Positions 42,169-50,466 of a stretch of DNA of 64,000 nt are shown here, piece after piece (position 1 is the stretch's first letter; each line of letters opens with the position of its first letter). Under the pieces are notes generated by a model that saw only the letters and a program-made list of their open reading frames with translations, had not been told where the DNA came from and did no database searches. This stretch comes from Bog-756 sp963806455 (lineage in GTDB: Bacteria > Actinomycetota > Acidimicrobiia > Acidimicrobiales > RAAP-2). The translations under genes and the position numbers were made by a program. Location of the stretch: NCBI GenBank assembly GCA_963806455.1, contig CAWDXZ010000006.1:248001-312000 (forward strand), written 5' to 3'.

Positions 42169-44262
42169 ATGATCCTCGAACACATCGACAGTCCCGCCGA
42201 CCTCCGCACGCTCACCCCCGAGCAGCTCTCTGTGCTCTCGGAGGAGATCCGGGGCTTCATCGTCGAGGCGGTGACCGCCACCGGGGGCCATCTCGGCTCC
42301 AACCTCGGAGTGGTCGAGCTCACCCTGGCCCTCCACCGCACGTTCGACTCGCCCCGGGACGTCATCCTGTGGGACACCGGCCACCAGGCCTACGTGCACA
42401 AGCTGGTCACCGGGCGCCGGGCCGAGTTCTCCACGCTGCGCCAGGCCGACGGGCTGTCGGGCTATCCGAACCGGGCGGAATCAGAGCACGACTGGGTGGA
42501 GAACAGCCACGCCTCCACCATCCTGAGCTACGCCCACGGGCTGGCCAGCGCCTTCGAGGTCCAGGGGATCGACCGGCGGGTGGTGGCGGTGGTGGGCGAC
42601 GGCGCCCTCACCGGGGGCATGGCGTACGAAGCCCTCAACAACCTCGGCCACTCGGGCAAGCAGGTGGTGATCGTGCTCAACGACAACGGCCGCTCGTACG
42701 CGCCCACCGTGTCGCGGCTCTCCCTCAGCCTTACCCATCTGCGCCTCAACCCGGCCTACGTTCAGGCCCGCCAGCGCATCCGCCATCTCATCCGCGAGCT
42801 GCCCGGCGTCGGCGACCTCGCGTACTCCGGCGTGCACGGCCTGACCAGCGCGCTGCGCGAGGTGGTCACGCCGCACACCTTCTTCGAGGCGTTGGGCATC
42901 CGCTACGCCGGTCCCATCGACGGGCACGACATCGTCGGCGTCGAGCAGGCGCTGGCCAACGCATCGGAGTGGCACGGACCGATCGTCGTGCACGTCCTGA
43001 CTCAGAAGGGGCGGGGCTACGCACCGGCCGAAGAGGACGACATCCAACGGCTCCACGACGTGAAGGTCAAGGCGGCCATCGGCGCCGGCGCCGCCGACCG
43101 TCCCGGGTCTTCCGGCGCCCCGGACCCGTCCGACGCCGGCCCGGCCGGAACGGGACCGGCGATGACCAGTGGCGACGACCTGCCGGCGGACCTCGAGGTC
43201 GACGAGACGGCCGACCTGCCCGTCACCACCTTCACCGACGCCTTCACCCGCTCCCTCCTGCGCCACGCCGACCTCGATCCCCGGATCGTGGCCATCACTG
43301 CGGCCATGCCCGGGCCCACCGGGCTGCTGCCCTTCCAGGCCCGATTCCCCGAACGGTTCGTCGACGTGGGCATCGCCGAGCAGCACGCCCTGACCTCGGC
43401 GGCGGGGATGGCCATGGCCGGCATGCGCCCGGTGGTGGCGGTCTACTCGACGTTTTTCAGCCGGGCCTTCGACCAGGCGAACCTCGACATCGGGCTGCAC
43501 GGACTGCCGGTGGTGATGGTGCTCGACCGGGCCGGCATCACCGGCGACGACGGGCCCAGCCATCACGGCGTCCTGGACATGGTGCTGGCCCTGTCCATTC
43601 CGGGGGTGACCGTCTTCGCACCGTCGTCGGCCCCCGAGGTCGAAGCCATGCTGGAGGAGGCGCTGTCCCTCGACGGCCCGTCGGTCATCCGTTTCCCGAA
43701 GACGCCGGCACCGTGGACGCCACCCGGGACGGTGGGGTCGGGCCGGCTGGCCCGACGGGTGAGCATCGGTGACGGCTCGGCCTGCATCCTGGCCGTGGGC
43801 AAGATGGTCACCTCGGCCCAGGAGGCCGCCGTGGAGCTGGCAGCCGAGGGCATCGACGTGACCGTCTGGGACGTCCGGGTGGTCTCCGACCCCGACCCCG
43901 CCATGCTGGCCGATGCGGCGCGCCACGGCCTGGTGGTGACGGCCGAGGACGGGGTCCGCCAGGGTGGGGCCGGCATGTTCCTCGCCGACGCCCTGCGCCG
44001 GTCATGCCCCCTCGGCGAAGCTCCCCCCATCGTCTCCCTCGGGATCCCCCGGTCCTTCATCCCGCAGGGCAAGCCCGAAGGCATCCTGGCCCGGTTGGGA
44101 CTCGACGGGGCCGGGCTGGCCCGCTCGGTGCGTGACGCGTTGACCGCGTCGGGGCGGTCCACCGGGACGGAGGGTGGGACGGTCGCTGTGCAGGCCCCGA
44201 CGCCGGCGGACGGACCGTCGATCCTGCCGGTCACCATGACGGCCAACGAGACCGTCGAGTGA
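42169..44262 (+). CDS. dxs: 1-deoxy-D-xylulose-5-phosphate synthase
   Basis: A 697-residue thiamine-diphosphate enzyme joining pyruvate and glyceraldehyde 3-phosphate, the first step of the MEP isoprenoid pathway. Motifs are GHLGSNLGVVELTLALH, ThDP-binding GDGALTGGMAYEALNNLGHS with NDNGRSY, the catalytic Glu in DVGIAEQHALTSAAGMA, and the transketolase C-terminal domain (VTAEDGVRQGGAG). A Gly/Ala/Pro/Ser-rich insertion of about 40 residues separates the first two domains. ATG 42169 has GGAAAGG ten bases upstream; the frame is open far upstream, spuriously. Confidence 0.96.
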   Translation: MILEHIDSPADLRTLTPEQLSVLSEEIRGFIVEAVTATGGHLGSNLGVVELTLALHRTFDSPRDVILWDTGHQAYVHKLVTGRRAEFSTLRQADGLSGYPNRAESEHDWVENSHASTILSYAHGLASAFEVQGIDRRVVAVVGDGALTGGMAYEALNNLGHSGKQVVIVLNDNGRSYAPTVSRLSLSLTHLRLNPAYVQARQRIRHLIRELPGVGDLAYSGVHGLTSALREVVTPHTFFEALGIRYAGPIDGHDIVGVEQALANASEWHGPIVVHVLTQKGRGYAPAEEDDIQRLHDVKVKAAIGAGAADRPGSSGAPDPSDAGPAGTGPAMTSGDDLPADLEVDETADLPVTTFTDAFTRSLLRHADLDPRIVAITAAMPGPTGLLPFQARFPERFVDVGIAEQHALTSAAGMAMAGMRPVVAVYSTFFSRAFDQANLDIGLHGLPVVMVLDRAGITGDDGPSHHGVLDMVLALSIPGVTVFAPSSAPEVEAMLEEALSLDGPSVIRFPKTPAPWTPPGTVGSGRLARRVSIGDGSACILAVGKMVTSAQEAAVELAAEGIDVTVWDVRVVSDPDPAMLADAARHGLVVTAEDGVRQGGAGMFLADALRRSCPLGEAPPIVSLGIPRSFIPQGKPEGILARLGLDGAGLARSVRDALTASGRSTGTEGGTVAVQAPTPADGPSILPVTMTANETVE

Positions 44263-44367
44263 GCGCGTCGGCCACCCCGGGCCCCTCCTGAGCCGACGAC
44301 ATCGGCCCGGACCCGTCCGGCCGATGTCTGCCGCGCCAGGGGGTCCCGCCGATGTTTGCCGCCCCAA

Positions 44368-44382
44368 TAGAAACGTGTTCTA
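44368..44382. promoter_or_regulatory. KstR-like operator upstream of the fadD19-like gene
   Basis: TAGAAACGTGTTCTA is an imperfect palindrome containing AACnnGTT. It matches the published mycobacterial KstR consensus TnnAACnnGTTnnA at all fixed positions except the first T. It overlaps the likely -10 (TCTACT) and lies 11 bp before ATG 44394, where a repressor would block transcription. Confidence 0.55.
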
Positions 44383-44393
44383 CTGACTGGCCG

Positions 44394-46040
44394 ATGACGA
44401 CGTTCAACCTCGCCGATCTGTTCGAGGCGGCCGTCGACGCCTTCGGCGACCGGGAGTACCTGGTGGCCGCGGGCCAGCGCCGTACGTTCGCCCAGATGGA
44501 GGAGCAGGCCAACCGACTGGCCCATTTCCTCGCCGACCAGGGGATCGGCCCCGGGGACCACGTGGGCATCTACTCCCTCAACAGCGTCGAGTGGGTGGAG
44601 ACGGCATGGGCCGTCTTCAAGCTGCGGGCGGTGTGGATCAACATCAACTACCGCTACGTGAAGGACGAGCTGCGGTACCTGTTCGCCAACGCCGACCTCA
44701 AGGCCCTGGTCCACCAGGCCGAGTTCGGGCCGCGGGTGGCCGAGCTGCTGCCGGAGCTCCCCGAGATGCGGCTGCTGGTCGGGGTGGACGACGGGTCGGG
44801 AGAGTCGCTGGCCGAGGGCACCATCGACTACGAGGAGGCGGTCGCCTCCGGCCGACCGGAGCGGGATTTCGCACCGCGGTCCAACAGCGACCACTACATC
44901 CTCTACACCGGTGGGACCACCGGCATGCCGAAGGGGGTGGTGTGGAGGCACGAGGACGTCTTCTACGCCCTCGGCGGCGGGGTCGACCCACACACCAACA
45001 CCCGGGTGCAGCGCCCCGAGGAGATGGTCGAGAAGGGGATGGGCGGCCAGGTCACGCTGCTGCCCATCGCCCCGCTCATGCACGGCGCCACCCAGTGGTC
45101 GGTGATGGGCCAGAGCTTCGTCGGCAACCGGACCATCCTCGTGCCCCGGTTCGACCCGCACACGGTGTGGAAGCTGGTGGAGGACGAAGGGGCCAACTCC
45201 GTCATGATCACCGGGGACGCCATGGGCAAGCCCCTGATCGAGGCGCTCGACGACCCCGGCGCCTCCTACGACCTTTCCTCCCTCATGGCGATCACCTCGT
45301 CGGCGGCGCTGTTCTCGGCCCCGGTCAAGGACGAGTTCTTCAAGCACCTCCCCAACATCATCATCGTGGACGCTGTCGGTTCGTCGGAATCGGGCAACAA
45401 CGGCATGGTCACCATCGGGAAGGACAACACCGCCATGCGGAGCGGGCCGACCGTGTCGGTGCTCGGGAACACCGTGGTCTTCGACGAGGACCTCCGGCCG
45501 GTCGCCCCTGGCTCGGGGGTCATCGGCAAGATCGCCCGGTCGGGGGACATACCGGTCGAGTACTACAACGACCCGGTCAAGACGGCCGAGGTGTTCATCA
45601 CCGTCGACGGCACCCGGTACGTAATGCCGGGAGACTTCGCCACCGTGGAGGAGGACGGCTCGGTCACCCTCCTCGGCCGGGGCTCGGTCTCCATCAACTC
45701 GGGCGGCGAGAAGATCTTCCCCGAGGAGGTCGAATCGGCGGTGCGGTCCCATCCCGACGTGTTCGACGCCATCGTGGTCGGGGCACCCGACAACCGCTGG
45801 GGTCAGCGGGTGGCGGCCATCGTCCAGCCCCGGGCCGGGAGGCGCCCCACGCTCGAGGACATCCAGGTCCACTGCCGGGACGCCATCGCCGGGTACAAGG
45901 TCCCCCGGCAGCTCCACGTGGTCGAGAGCATCCTCCGGTCACCCAGCGGGAAGCCCGACTACCGGTGGGCGTCCGAGATCGTGGCCGAGGTGCCGGCGGA
46001 GACCGACTCGGGAGGCGCTCGGACGTCCGCCGGGACGTGA
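44394..46040 (+). CDS. fadD19: FadD19-like steroid side-chain acyl-CoA ligase
   Basis: A 548-residue AMP-forming ligase, the same length as M. tuberculosis FadD19, which activates C5-carboxylated cholesterol side chains. From memory of that protein the similarity runs end to end: NLADLFEAAVDAFGDREYLV, INYRYVKDELRYLFANADL, YTGGTTGMPKGVVWRHEDVF, MHGATQWS, LGRGSVSINSGGEKIFPEEV and SPSGKPDYRW at the C-terminus with the catalytic Lys. The start is ATG 44394, within a KstR-like promoter. The isochorismatase-like gene follows after 10 bp. Assignment by recall, not by alignment, so substrate specificity is inferred. Confidence 0.87.
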   Translation: MTTFNLADLFEAAVDAFGDREYLVAAGQRRTFAQMEEQANRLAHFLADQGIGPGDHVGIYSLNSVEWVETAWAVFKLRAVWININYRYVKDELRYLFANADLKALVHQAEFGPRVAELLPELPEMRLLVGVDDGSGESLAEGTIDYEEAVASGRPERDFAPRSNSDHYILYTGGTTGMPKGVVWRHEDVFYALGGGVDPHTNTRVQRPEEMVEKGMGGQVTLLPIAPLMHGATQWSVMGQSFVGNRTILVPRFDPHTVWKLVEDEGANSVMITGDAMGKPLIEALDDPGASYDLSSLMAITSSAALFSAPVKDEFFKHLPNIIIVDAVGSSESGNNGMVTIGKDNTAMRSGPTVSVLGNTVVFDEDLRPVAPGSGVIGKIARSGDIPVEYYNDPVKTAEVFITVDGTRYVMPGDFATVEEDGSVTLLGRGSVSINSGGEKIFPEEVESAVRSHPDVFDAIVVGAPDNRWGQRVAAIVQPRAGRRPTLEDIQVHCRDAIAGYKVPRQLHVVESILRSPSGKPDYRWASEIVAEVPAETDSGGARTSAGT

Positions 46041-46050
46041 TCGGTTCGCC

Positions 46051-46683
46051 GTGCCCGTCGAACTGAGCGAACTGGCCGCCCCGGCCTCCTGCGCGGTTCT
46101 GACCATGGAGATCCAGCGGGGGGTGATCGGGGACCTGAGCTCGTTCCCCCAGCTGGCCGCGGAGGCCCGCAGGGTCGGGGTGGTCCCGAACACGATCCGG
46201 CTGCTGGCCGCGGCCCGGTCCCACCGGGTCCCGGTCGTCCACTGCACCGCCGAGTTCCGGGCCGACCGGGCCGGTTCCACGGTCAACTGCCAGCTGGTGG
46301 CGGCGGTGGTGCGCAACCCCGAGCACCTGCTGGTGGGCACCCCGCCCACCGAGCTGGTCGAGGGACTGGGCCCGGAGCCCGGCGACCTGGTCTCGACGCG
46401 GTTGCACGGGGTGTCACCCTTCACGGGGACCTCGCTCGACACCTGGCTGCGCAGCCTCGGGGTCCGCACCGTGGTGGCCAGCGGGGTCTCGGTCAACCTC
46501 GGGGTGCTGGGGCTGGCCATCGAGGCGGTCAACCTCGGGTACCGGGTGGTCGTGCCACGCGACGCCGTGGCCGGGATACCGACCGACTACGCCGACGCCG
46601 TGCTGGACCAGACGTTCCCGTTGATCACGACGGTCACGACGGTGGACGGGGTCCTCGACGCCTGGGGGCCGGTGCCGGCGTGA
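46051..46683 (+). CDS. Isochorismatase-like protein lacking the catalytic cysteine
   Basis: A 210-residue protein of the cysteine-hydrolase (isochorismatase) fold. Where active members have Asp, Lys and Cys, this one has Glu (VLTMEIQRG, residue 20), Arg (STRLHGVSPFTGTSL) and Gly (GVSVNLGVLGLAIEAVNLGY; active enzymes have TNVCV or similar). The rest of the fold is well kept, ending VVVPRDAVAGIPTDYADAVL. It is probably not a Cys-dependent amidohydrolase and could be a binding protein or use other chemistry. GTG 46051 follows the fadD19-like stop by 10 bp, so the two likely form an operon. Confidence 0.8.
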   Translation: MPVELSELAAPASCAVLTMEIQRGVIGDLSSFPQLAAEARRVGVVPNTIRLLAAARSHRVPVVHCTAEFRADRAGSTVNCQLVAAVVRNPEHLLVGTPPTELVEGLGPEPGDLVSTRLHGVSPFTGTSLDTWLRSLGVRTVVASGVSVNLGVLGLAIEAVNLGYRVVVPRDAVAGIPTDYADAVLDQTFPLITTVTTVDGVLDAWGPVPA

Positions 46684-46747
46684 CGACCGCCGGGCACCCG
46701 GCCGGGTCGCCCGGCCGGGTGAGGGCCTCCGACGGTTGAGGAGTCAT

Positions 46748-46800
46748 GCCGGGTGGGGGCCTCCGCCGGATGGGGGGCCTACGCCGGGTGGGGGACCTCG
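46748..46800. repeat. G-rich degenerate tandem repeats between convergent genes
   Basis: Three units of 17-18 bp share GCCGGGTGGGGGCCT (46748-46764, 46765-46782, 46783-46800), and a looser copy lies near 46710. The G tracts could form a quadruplex on the plus strand. A role in termination between the convergent genes is possible but unproven. Confidence 0.55.
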
Positions 46801-46816
46801 AGGGTGCGAATGAGGA

Positions 46817-48040
46817 CTACAGGGTGCGGGTGCCGTCCAGCTGGATCATGGCGTTGGTGGGGAGCTCCTCCACGCTGACGTCCGGAATGGGGAAGTTGAA
46901 GTCCTGGTACTTGCGTCGGGCCGTCTGGCGGTACCGCGTGGTCGAGTGCAGCGGGTCGGAGTCGAACTGCGGGATCACCTTGGAGCCGAACACCTCGAGC
47001 ATCTCGTAGATCTCGTCCTCCATGAACGAATCCGACGGCAGCCCGAAGACCAGCTGGTCGCATCCCACGGTCTGGTAGCGGGACACCTGCTCGGCCACTT
47101 CGTCGGGCTCACCACAGAGCAGCCAACCCCCCTCGATGAGATGGTCGAGCATGCTCTCGTCGGTGATGGTGTGCGGCCGCTCCGGCCAGACGGGCACGCC
47201 TTCCTCGTGGGGAATGGTGTCGTGGTAGTTGCACACCAGGGAGTAGAGATAGCCGCGACCGCGCCGGAGGGCCACCTGGCGCGCCTTCTTCCTGTCGTTG
47301 AGGCAGATGACCGCATTGGTCATCATCACGTTGTCGTTCTTGAATTGGCCGAGGGGCTCGGTGCAATTGGCGATCCCCTCCTTGTACGCCTCGATGCGAC
47401 CCCTCAGGTTGTAGATGGGTTCGAAGTTGAAGGCGATGGCCCCGATCCCGAGCTCACCGGCCTGGGTGAAGGTCCCGGGGTTGCCGCACCCGACCCAGAT
47501 GGGGGGATGTCCCTGCCCCTGGTAGGGCTTGGGCAGGATGTTGTGGGGATAGGGGACGGTGAAGCTCTCCCCCTCGTACATGTAGTCCTTCTCCTCCCAC
47601 ATCCGCGGTATCTGGCGGATCACCTCGTTCCACTCCGCCTTGGTGGAGTTCTTGTCGAGGTTGTTGAAGGTGGCGATCTCGTGGCTGCCGGCGCCCCGGC
47701 CGGTGCCCCACTCGAACCGACCCTCGAGGACGTGGTCGAGCATGGTGACCCGCTCGGCACAGCGCACGGGGTGGTTGACCCGGGGCGAGAGGTTCATGAT
47801 GCCGGTGCCGATGTGGATCCGATCGGTGGCGTGGGCCAGGTAGCCCATGATCACCTCGGGGGACGACATGTGGCTGTACTCGGTCAGGCAGTGGTGTTCG
47901 CCGACCCAGGCGTACTTCCAGTTGTACTTGTCGGCCTCGATGACGTAGCCCATCTCGCGCTTGAGCATCTCGTGCTCGCAGGTGGGATCGTGGGCCGCCG
48001 GGCCGGGTACGTAGCCGTTGAGAAAGACTCCGAACTCCAT
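46817..48040 (-). CDS. LLM-class flavin- or F420-dependent oxidoreductase
   Basis: A 407-residue luciferase-like TIM-barrel protein. Seen are MEFGVFLNGYVPGPAAHDP, KYAWVGEHHCLTEYSHMSSP, LAHATDRIHIGTGIMNLSPR, GRFEWGTGRGAGSHEIATF and WVGCGNPGTFTQAGELGIGA. The family uses reduced FMN or F420 as hydride donor, and the cofC gene shows the organism makes F420, so either is possible. ATG 48040 follows GAGAGGAG. It diverges from the fadD17-like gene, and the shared 218-bp region contains an exact KstR-consensus site, hinting at a role in sterol catabolism. Confidence 0.87.
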   Translation of the reverse strand: MEFGVFLNGYVPGPAAHDPTCEHEMLKREMGYVIEADKYNWKYAWVGEHHCLTEYSHMSSPEVIMGYLAHATDRIHIGTGIMNLSPRVNHPVRCAERVTMLDHVLEGRFEWGTGRGAGSHEIATFNNLDKNSTKAEWNEVIRQIPRMWEEKDYMYEGESFTVPYPHNILPKPYQGQGHPPIWVGCGNPGTFTQAGELGIGAIAFNFEPIYNLRGRIEAYKEGIANCTEPLGQFKNDNVMMTNAVICLNDRKKARQVALRRGRGYLYSLVCNYHDTIPHEEGVPVWPERPHTITDESMLDHLIEGGWLLCGEPDEVAEQVSRYQTVGCDQLVFGLPSDSFMEDEIYEMLEVFGSKVIPQFDSDPLHSTTRYRQTARRKYQDFNFPIPDVSVEELPTNAMIQLDGTRTL

Positions 48041-48100
48041 GCGGCGCTCCTCTCGCTCGGCGCTGACGCCGGTTCACGGTAACACGCAGTTTTGATAAAT

Positions 48101-48114
48101 TGCAACGCGTTCCA
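48101..48114. promoter_or_regulatory. KstR-like operator in the LLM/fadD17 divergent region
   Basis: TGCAACGCGTTCCA matches TnnAACnnGTTnnA at every fixed position. It lies 60 bp upstream of the LLM gene start and 144 bp upstream of the fadD17-like start. Flanking sequence is locally A/T-rich (TTTTGATAAATTGC), consistent with a promoter. Confidence 0.6.
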
Positions 48115-48258
48115 GATTTGTGCCTGGCTGACCCGGGACAACGCGGATCGGCCTACAGTTCGGCCGGAATGGGTCCGGTCCGGCCATGGGAGACGGGCCC
48201 GGTGTCGGGGCCGTTCCCCGGCCAACGGCCCCCTGTGAATCTGCCCATGTGAGGAGCC

Positions 48259-49932
48259 ATGCAGACCGTCGACGAGCTGATCCGATCCCAGGCCGGCAAC
48301 CACCGGGTGGGGCTGGTGTTCTCCGACCGCACCTGGACCCATGACCAGGTGCTGCAGGCCCAGGCCGACCGGGCCGCGGCCCTGGCCCGTCTGCGGGCAC
48401 CGGGCCCCTTCCACGTGGCCCTCCTGCTCGACAACGTGCCCGAGTACGTGTTCTGGATGGGCGCCGCCGCCCTAGCCGGCGCCGTCCTGGTGGGTGGCAA
48501 CCCGACCCACCGGGGCGACGAGCTGGCCCGCGACCTCTCCCACACCGAGTGCCAGCTGCTCATCACCAGTCCGGCCTACCGGCCGCTGGTCGAGGGCCAC
48601 GACCTCGGTCCCGCCCTCCCCCCCGAGCGGATCCTGGTCATCGACGACCCCTCCGGGGACATCCAATCCGACGGGTCGGGGGACACCGTCTACCGAGACC
48701 TGCTGGCCGGGATGGCCGGTGCTCCGCTCCCCGACCCCGACGACACCGCGGTGACGGAGGACGCTCTCGGGCTGCTGTTGTTCACCTCGGGGACGTCGGG
48801 GGCGCCGAAGGCCTGCCTGTGCAGTCAAGGGCGACTGGCCCGGATCGGGTCCATCGTGGCCCAGATGTTCGAGCTGACCCCCGAGGATGTCTGCTACCTG
48901 GCCATGCCCCTCTTCCACTCCAACGCCCTGATGGCAGGCTGGGCCCCGGCCCTGGCCGGAGGGTCCACCGTCGCATTGCGCGAGCGGTTCAGTGCCTCCC
49001 AGTTCCTCATCGACGTGCGGCGCTACGGGGTGACCTACTTCAACTACGTGGGCAAGCCGCTCTCCTATGTCCTCGCCACCCCCGAACTGCCCGACGACGC
49101 CGACAACAGCCTGCGGCGGTGCTTCGGCAACGAGGCCGCCGCGACCGACGTGGCCCGGTTCGCCGAACGGTTCGGGTGCACGGTCCAGGACGCCTACGGC
49201 TCCACCGAGGGCGGGGCCACCGTCCAGCGCACGCCGGACACCCCACGAGGCGCTCTCGGCAGGGCGGGGCCGGGCACCATGATCATCGATCCCGACACCG
49301 GGGAGGAATGCCCGCGAGCCGTCTTCAACGGCGAGGGACGCCTGCTCAATGCCGATGAGGCGATCGGTGAGATGGTGACCCGGACCGGGGCGGCCGGCTT
49401 CGAGGGCTACTGGCGCAACGCCGAGGCCGAGGCGTCCCGGGTGCGGAACGGCTGGTACTGGACCGGGGACCTGGCCTACCGGGACGCCAACGACTTCTTC
49501 TACTTCGGGGGGAGGGACTTCGACTGGCTGCGGGTCGACGGCGAGAACTTCGCCGCCGCCCCCGTCGAGGAGCTGCTCCAGCGGCACCCGGACGTGGTGC
49601 TGGCCTCGGTCTACGCCGTGCCGGACACCGTGGTCGGCGACCAGGTGATGGCCACGCTGCTGATGCGGCCGGGCAGCTCCTTCGACCCTCTGGCGTTCGC
49701 CGACTTCCTGGCCGGCCAGCCGGACATGGGCACCAAGTGGTCGCCCAGGTTCGTGCGCATCGCCGACGAGCTGCCGGTGACCGCGACGACCAAAGTGATC
49801 AAGCGGGTGCTCCGGGCCGAGGGATGGCACTGCGCCGACCCTGTCTGGTGGCGGCCCGAGCGGGACGCCGCCTACCGTCGGTTGCTCCCGGCCGACGCCG
49901 ACGCACTCGACCGGGCCGTGGCCGAACGATGA
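48259..49932 (+). CDS. fadD17: FadD17-like steroid side-chain acyl-CoA ligase
   Basis: A 557-residue AMP-forming ligase strongly resembling, from memory, mycobacterial FadD17, a KstR-controlled ligase for C24 sterol side chains. Shared blocks include LLLFTSGTSGAPKACLCSQG, LAMPLFHSNALMAGWAPALA, FSASQFLIDVRRYGVTYFNY with VGKPLSYVLATPELPDDADN, AYGSTEGGA, TGDLAYRDANDFFYFGGRDF and the C-terminal VTATTKVIKRVLRAEG with its Lys. ATG 48259 follows TGAGGAGCC. Its stop overlaps a possible small ORF. Confidence 0.88.
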   Translation: MQTVDELIRSQAGNHRVGLVFSDRTWTHDQVLQAQADRAAALARLRAPGPFHVALLLDNVPEYVFWMGAAALAGAVLVGGNPTHRGDELARDLSHTECQLLITSPAYRPLVEGHDLGPALPPERILVIDDPSGDIQSDGSGDTVYRDLLAGMAGAPLPDPDDTAVTEDALGLLLFTSGTSGAPKACLCSQGRLARIGSIVAQMFELTPEDVCYLAMPLFHSNALMAGWAPALAGGSTVALRERFSASQFLIDVRRYGVTYFNYVGKPLSYVLATPELPDDADNSLRRCFGNEAAATDVARFAERFGCTVQDAYGSTEGGATVQRTPDTPRGALGRAGPGTMIIDPDTGEECPRAVFNGEGRLLNADEAIGEMVTRTGAAGFEGYWRNAEAEASRVRNGWYWTGDLAYRDANDFFYFGGRDFDWLRVDGENFAAAPVEELLQRHPDVVLASVYAVPDTVVGDQVMATLLMRPGSSFDPLAFADFLAGQPDMGTKWSPRFVRIADELPVTATTKVIKRVLRAEGWHCADPVWWRPERDAAYRRLLPADADALDRAVAER

Positions 49933-50129
49933 GCCGCGCCCGCCGGTGCCGTCCGGGCGCCGCCGAAGCCGTCGATTCCCAGACCGTCGATTCTCCGCGC
50001 GCCACAGGACCCCACCCGGGTCACGGTCGGCGGACCTGGCCCGTCTTCCTCGTCCAGTCACTGCTCATGGTCGGCAGCCTGTCGACCGGTGCGGTCGACC
50101 TGTGGGACCGTCGACACTTGCGGGAGTGA
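49929..50129 (+). CDS. Possible small single-span membrane protein
   Basis: An open frame of 66 residues whose ATG overlaps the ligase stop (ATGA). The N-terminal half is basic and Pro-rich; WPVFLVQSLLMVGSLSTGAV could span a membrane. No family is recognised and it could be a chance frame in GC-rich DNA. Confidence 0.3.
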   Translation: MSRARRCRPGAAEAVDSQTVDSPRATGPHPGHGRRTWPVFLVQSLLMVGSLSTGAVDLWDRRHLRE

Positions 50130-50208
50130 GGCTCGGGCTCGTCGAACGGCGATGCAGGCTGCCCCGGACGGGGAGGATTCCTGGCGCGGCGATCAAGCCC
50201 GGGGTCGC

Positions 50209-50214
50209 TACAGT
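50209..50214 (+). promoter_or_regulatory. -10-like box, leaderless type
   Basis: TACAGT is followed by CGTGTC and GTG 50221, which would also be the transcript start. Confidence 0.45.
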
Positions 50215-50220
50215 CGTGTC

Positions 50221-50466
50221 GTGATCCGGGTCCTCTACCAAGGTCCACCTCACCCGGTCCGCGGGCTGGTGTCGATGCTGGAGGACGCGGATTTCGAGGT
50301 GACCTACGACCCCCCCGGCCTCGAGGACCGAGGATCGGCCGAGGTCGAGCTGTTGCTCACTGACATCCAGTTGGCCGGTGTCGAGGGCGTCCAAGAGGTC
50401 ATCCAGGAGTTCAACGACCGTCACCCCGACCTCCCCGCCACCGTCCGGATCCTGCCCGTCGGGTGA
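50221..50466 (+). CDS. Small protein of unknown function, coupled to a methyltransferase
   Basis: An 81-residue acidic alpha/beta-looking protein: VIRVLYQGPPHPVRGLVSML, EDADFEVTYDPPGLEDRGSA, VELLLTDIQLAGVEGVQEVI, then a short C-terminus ending RILPVG. The pattern is compatible with a small ferredoxin-like or ACT-like fold, but no family is recognised. GTG 50221 has a TACAGT box six bases upstream; the ORF is open to 50089. The stop overlaps the GTG of the methyltransferase (GTGA), so the two are made together. Confidence 0.55.
   Translation: MIRVLYQGPPHPVRGLVSMLEDADFEVTYDPPGLEDRGSAEVELLLTDIQLAGVEGVQEVIQEFNDRHPDLPATVRILPVG

Noticed and set aside
41158..44262. A 1034-residue open frame ending as dxs
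   Set aside because: The first ~337 residues are antisense to the AIM24-like gene; dxs itself begins at 42169.
43563..45917. A 784-residue minus-strand open frame across dxs and the fadD19-like gene
   Set aside because: His/Gly/Asp/Val-rich shadow typical of the complement of high-GC coding DNA, with no family motif, opposite two certain genes.
46748..46800. G-rich repeats as a regulatory quadruplex
   Set aside because: They sit downstream of both convergent genes and are degenerate, so a promoter role is unlikely; listed only as a repeat.
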